Below are positions 60,996 to 64,000 of a stretch of DNA of 64,000 bases, one piece after another. The notes under the pieces were generated by a model. The model saw only the letters and a list, made by a program, of their open reading frames with translations. It ran no database searches and was not told the origin of the DNA. Position 1 is the first letter of the stretch; the number at the start of each line of letters is the position of its first letter. Both the position numbers and the translations under genes were made by a program. Source of the stretch: an uncultured SAR86 cluster bacterium (lineage in GTDB: Bacteria > Pseudomonadota > Gammaproteobacteria > Magnimaribacterales > D2472); the NCBI GenBank assembly GCA_902591665.1, contig CACJBO010000005.1, positions 1 to 64,000 on the forward strand. Direction: 5' to 3'.

Positions 60996-62252
60996 TTGAA
61001 AAATTCGTCAGATAGAACTTTTACAAGAACTGTTAAATCATGGATTGCTTATGATGCTGGAAATTCAGCATTCGCTACTACTGTTGTTGCAGCTTTTTTT
61101 CCAATTTTTTATTTAGAATTTTGGGCATCAAACCTGCCTAAAATTGAAGCATCTATATATCTAAATTGGACTTTAGTTATATGCAATGTTTCTATTTTAC
61201 TGTCTGGCCCTGTTATAGGTGCGATTACTGATATTAATCAGTCAACCAAAAAATCTCTAACAATCTTTACAATCACTTCTGTATTTTTTGTTGGACTTTT
61301 ATATTTTCTTTCTGTTGGATCGTGGATTTATGCATTGGTTTTCTTTGGCATAGCAAATTATTGTTTTTGTGTAGCACAAATTCCTTACGACAAAATTCTT
61401 ACAAAGATCTCAACACCTGAAAAGTTTTCAATAATTTCTAACCAGGGTTATGCATGGGGCTACGCAGGTGGAGGATTGCTATTCATAGTGAATGCATTAA
61501 TGAGTATTTATCCATCATCATTTGGTCTTGCCTCACAATCTGATGCAATTAGAGTCTCATTTTTAATGGTATCTGTTTGGTGGTTATTATTTTTAATACC
61601 TTTATTATTAAATTTTCAAGAAACTAGAGATCATCATAAATCTAAAGGCGTTGTTCTTTCATCGCTAAAGAATATCGTCACAACATTAAAATCTGTTTAT
61701 CAGTATAAAAATGCTTTCCTTTTTTTGATTGCATTTTTTTTATTTATTGATGGTGCTCATACTGTAATTTATCTTGCTTCAACTTTTGCTCTAAATCTTG
61801 GACTAGAAACTAGTTCTATTATTCAAGCTTTAATACTTGTTCAACTTGTTGCCTTTCCTGCTACATTAATTTGGGGGTATGTAGCTAATAGATTTGGAGA
61901 TAAATTAGTTTTATATATAACTATTTGTTCCTATATATTTATCATTATTTATAGCACCACTTTATCAAGTGCCCTTGAATTTTATCTTTTAGCTGCATGG
62001 GTTGGATGTGTTCAGGGCGGCATTCAGGGAAGCTCAAGAGGTTACTTTGGAAAATTAATCCCTAAAGAAAAAGCCGGTGAGTTTTTTGGTTTGTATAATG
62101 TAATGGGAAGGGCAGGAGCTATATTAGGACCTCTTCTGGTTGGTAGTCTTTTAACTTTATACGGAAATGTGAGAATAGCTTTATTGCCAATAGCAATTTT
62201 ATTTATTATTGGTGGATTATTATTAACAAGAGTAAATAATGAAATTGCTTAG
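60996..62252 (+). CDS. MFS transporter, UMF1/Atg22-like
   Basis: A 418-residue inner-membrane transporter with about 12 spans. SWIAYDAGNSAFATTVVAAF (12-31) is the signature of the UMF1 family (vacuole effluxer-like), as is the NQGYAWGYAGGGLLF segment and GVNNRV-type ending. The only suitable start is TTG 60996, since the first membrane span follows directly; no ATG exists before it. Substrate unknown; relatives are annotated as amino acid or sugar exporters without proof. It overlaps the next gene by 14 bases. Confidence 0.85.
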   Translation: MKNSSDRTFTRTVKSWIAYDAGNSAFATTVVAAFFPIFYLEFWASNLPKIEASIYLNWTLVICNVSILLSGPVIGAITDINQSTKKSLTIFTITSVFFVGLLYFLSVGSWIYALVFFGIANYCFCVAQIPYDKILTKISTPEKFSIISNQGYAWGYAGGGLLFIVNALMSIYPSSFGLASQSDAIRVSFLMVSVWWLLFLIPLLLNFQETRDHHKSKGVVLSSLKNIVTTLKSVYQYKNAFLFLIAFFLFIDGAHTVIYLASTFALNLGLETSSIIQALILVQLVAFPATLIWGYVANRFGDKLVLYITICSYIFIIIYSTTLSSALEFYLLAAWVGCVQGGIQGSSRGYFGKLIPKEKAGEFFGLYNVMGRAGAILGPLLVGSLLTLYGNVRIALLPIAILFIIGGLLLTRVNNEIA

Positions 62253-62427
62253 TAAAGAATCTATTATTTTTTATAGTATTTTAGGAGCAGTTACAGCTTT
62301 TATTCTTGCTCCTTTTATAAGAAGTCTAATCGATTTTTCTACACCGATCGAAATACTTATAACTACTTCAATAATTATCCCAATTTATATTATTGCTAAA
62401 AGACTACTAGTTAAATTTATTAATTAG
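62239..62427 (+). CDS. 62-residue two-span membrane protein
   Basis: A small membrane protein with two hydrophobic segments (about 9-27 and 38-55), ending KRLLVKFIN. Its ATG lies inside the end of the UMF1 gene (14-base overlap), suggesting translational coupling. It meets the convergent glycerophosphodiesterase gene with an eight-base overlap. No family is recognised. Confidence 0.6.
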   Translation: MKLLSKESIIFYSILGAVTAFILAPFIRSLIDFSTPIEILITTSIIIPIYIIAKRLLVKFIN

Positions 62428-63160
62428 TTTTTGAATCTAAAACTTGAAATAATAATTTGGGTTTATCAGTAATAATTCCATCAACACCCATATCTATAAG
62501 TTTTTTAAAAGTTTTTTCATCATTAATTGTCCAAACACATATTTTTAGTCCTTTGCTATGGATAAAATCAACAAATCTCTTGGTTACTACCTTAATTCCA
62601 TAGTAGTACATTGGTACCTGCAAGCAGTCTCCCATAATAGTTTTTTTATATAAACCAAAGCTTGATAAAAGCATTTTACTGACCTCATTAGGCCCCATAG
62701 ATAAACATATTTCAGGATACTTATTATTTACTTTTGATAGTCTAGAGCTATTAAAACTTGCAATACAAACTCTATCTTCAGCCTTACATTGATGGATAAC
62801 TTCTAGTGCTGGCATAGCAACTTCATCAGTTTTTACATCAATTTGAAAATACATCTCAGGGAAAGTCTGAAGTGTTTCTTCTAATCTCGGTATTTTATGA
62901 GATTCAAAGATTCTTAAATCTTCTATTTCAGATGAATGTAAGTTGCTAAATACATCATTTTTAGCCAATAGTCTGGCTAGAGTTTCATCATGGAATATAT
63001 AAGGAATTCCATCAGATGATACTTGCACATCAGTTTCAATAAATCTACATCCTAGTGATTGAGAGTAATAAAATGATTCAATAGTATTTTCATAAGACTC
63101 GATAGAGCCTCCTCTATGAGCTAAAACTGCAACTCCTGAATAATTTAGATAAGGCTTCAT
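62420..63160 (-). CDS. Glycerophosphodiester phosphodiesterase
   Basis: Hydrolyses glycerophosphodiesters to glycerol 3-phosphate and an alcohol. The 246-residue cytoplasmic TIM barrel has AVLAHRGGSIESYENT (12-27) and FIETDVQVSSDGIPYIFHDE with the metal-binding Glu/Asp and catalytic His residues. FQIDVKTDE and CVWTINDEKT are typical too. No signal peptide, so a UgpQ-like cytoplasmic form. It links to phospholipid recycling as a phosphorus source. A TACAAT eight bases upstream suggests a short or absent leader. Confidence 0.9.
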   Translation of the reverse strand: MKPYLNYSGVAVLAHRGGSIESYENTIESFYYSQSLGCRFIETDVQVSSDGIPYIFHDETLARLLAKNDVFSNLHSSEIEDLRIFESHKIPRLEETLQTFPEMYFQIDVKTDEVAMPALEVIHQCKAEDRVCIASFNSSRLSKVNNKYPEICLSMGPNEVSKMLLSSFGLYKKTIMGDCLQVPMYYYGIKVVTKRFVDFIHSKGLKICVWTINDEKTFKKLIDMGVDGIITDKPKLLFQVLDSKTN

Positions 63161-63224
63161 GTAAAAGTATTGTATACATTAATAATGTAAAATATAAGAA
63201 AACTATATTTAGTATTTTATAGCT

Positions 63225-64000
63225 GTGAGTAAATTTGATTCCATACGTCCATACGAAGATCATGAAGTTGAAAAAGTTTTATTAGATCTAGCCAAAGACA
63301 AAGATGTTATTAAAACTATTTTAGCGGTTAATAAAAACAAGTGGCTCCAGAATGTTCCTATGATTGAGAAATTAGTTACATTTTTCTTGCGACGTAAAAC
63401 AAAAAATATTAAAACAATTAAAGATTATCAAAAATTTTTTGAATCAATAGTATTAGATGTTGTTAACAAGACTATCGATAATTTTTCAATCGAAGGCATT
63501 GATAATCTCAAAATCGGTAAAGGTTATCTATTTTTGTCCAATCATAGAGATATTACTTTAGATTCAGCCTTATTAAATTTAAAACTACATCAGAGTGGAA
63601 TTAATACTACTAACAATGCTGTTGGCAATAACTTGATGAATGAAAAATGGGCTTCAGATTTAATGAGACTCAATAAAAGTTTCATAATTGACAGATCTGG
63701 TAAATCAAAGAAAGATATATATAAAAGTTTACATCTAGCCTCTGAATTTATAATTAATTCAATTTCAAATAACAATCAGTCAGTATGGATTGCACAAAAG
63801 CAGGGCAGATCTAAAGATGGTATTGATTTCACTGATCCGGCTGTATTAAAAATGATTCATTTAAATGAAAGAAAAAATACTTCAGTAAGTGACTTTTTTA
63901 ATAGTATTTCTCTAATTCCTGTAGCAATATCCTATCAAAAAGATCCTAATGATCTTTTGAAAGCAAAGGAATTATATTTAACTTCTATTAATAGTGTCTA
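63225..64000 (+). CDS. Glycerolipid acyltransferase-like protein, 3' end cut
   Basis: The frame from GTG 63225 stays open to the window end (258 codons visible), so the gene is incomplete. It begins SKFDSIRPYEDHEVEKVLLD, seen in a family of gammaproteobacterial PlsC-like acyltransferases, and carries the HxxxxD motif SNHRDITLDSAL (about residues 105-116). It would acylate glycerol 3-phosphate or lysophosphatidate at the membrane. The start codon is GTG; no ATG gives the conserved N terminus. It is divergent from the glycerophosphodiesterase gene, which also concerns glycerolipid metabolism. Confidence 0.75.
   Translation, partial: MSKFDSIRPYEDHEVEKVLLDLAKDKDVIKTILAVNKNKWLQNVPMIEKLVTFFLRRKTKNIKTIKDYQKFFESIVLDVVNKTIDNFSIEGIDNLKIGKGYLFLSNHRDITLDSALLNLKLHQSGINTTNNAVGNNLMNEKWASDLMRLNKSFIIDRSGKSKKDIYKSLHLASEFIINSISNNNQSVWIAQKQGRSKDGIDFTDPAVLKMIHLNERKNTSVSDFFNSISLIPVAISYQKDPNDLLKAKELYLTSINSV

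Noticed and set aside
1..64000. Search for CRISPR arrays, insertion sequences, prophage, toxin-antitoxin pairs and origin
   Set aside because: No regularly spaced repeats, transposase or integrase motifs, antitoxin-like pairs or DnaA-box clusters were seen.

Overview
The window is a dense, AT-rich (by eye roughly 30-33% G+C) bacterial chromosome segment. Proteins point to a marine, streamlined gammaproteobacterium, perhaps of the SAR86 type: a HexR regulator, AceE of the homodimeric class, a TonB-dependent receptor next to SapC and cupin-8 genes, a Gsp-type type II secretion system (T2SS), and a tRNA-Gly(TCC) close to the E. coli gene. The clade is an inference; no rRNA is present. Streamlining shows in one- to four-base start/stop overlaps, convergent genes whose stops overlap or nearly touch, several promoters with the -10 box only 5-8 bases before the start codon, and no gene-free stretch above 300 bases. 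I saw no insertion sequence, phage, CRISPR array or origin.

Region 1 (1-28716) is carbohydrate catabolism. A partial pyruvate kinase and 6-phosphogluconolactonase are followed by a large TonB-dependent receptor with a complex 5' region, then SapC-like and cupin-8 proteins. A divergent hexR faces a 21-kb run of 13 co-directional genes: aceE, aceF, zwf, edd, eda, a sodium/solute symporter, a GH3 beta-glucosidase lipoprotein, glucokinase, a GH149-like beta-1,3-glucan phosphorylase, a GH17 lipoprotein, a clan GH-A glycosidase, a GPH-family sugar symporter and a GH17 enzyme without a signal peptide. Read together this is a laminarin (beta-1,3-glucan) system joined to Entner-Doudoroff glycolysis and pyruvate dehydrogenase, with a near-perfect HexR palindrome between hexR and aceE.

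Region 2 (28717-39853) is mixed: ribosomal protein L33, a CinA-like/nucleotidyltransferase fusion, a secreted hydrolase, a photolyase/cryptochrome-like protein without the usual Fe-S cysteines, a PhoD-like phosphatase, two lipoproteins of possibly related fold around tRNA-Gly, and a minus-strand set of gamma-glutamyltransferase, a 28-residue membrane peptide and prepilin peptidase. An acyl-CoA synthetase follows.

Region 3 (39935-58552) looks like phosphate acquisition combined with protein secretion: PhoB/PhoR, a three-repeat Pho box before a 28-residue ORF, gspC to gspM, then Ppx and PPK2 (polyphosphate), a PiT phosphate transporter, an aquaporin-like channel, a TetR regulator, a beta-propeller phytase and a porin with a second Pho box between them. 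The simplest reading is that phosphate starvation turns on phosphatase/phytase production, secretion and uptake.

Region 4 (58549-64000) holds an epoxide hydrolase, a DedA protein, small membrane proteins, a HIT protein, a UMF1-type MFS transporter, a glycerophosphodiester phosphodiesterase and the start of a glycerolipid acyltransferase-like gene cut by the window edge.
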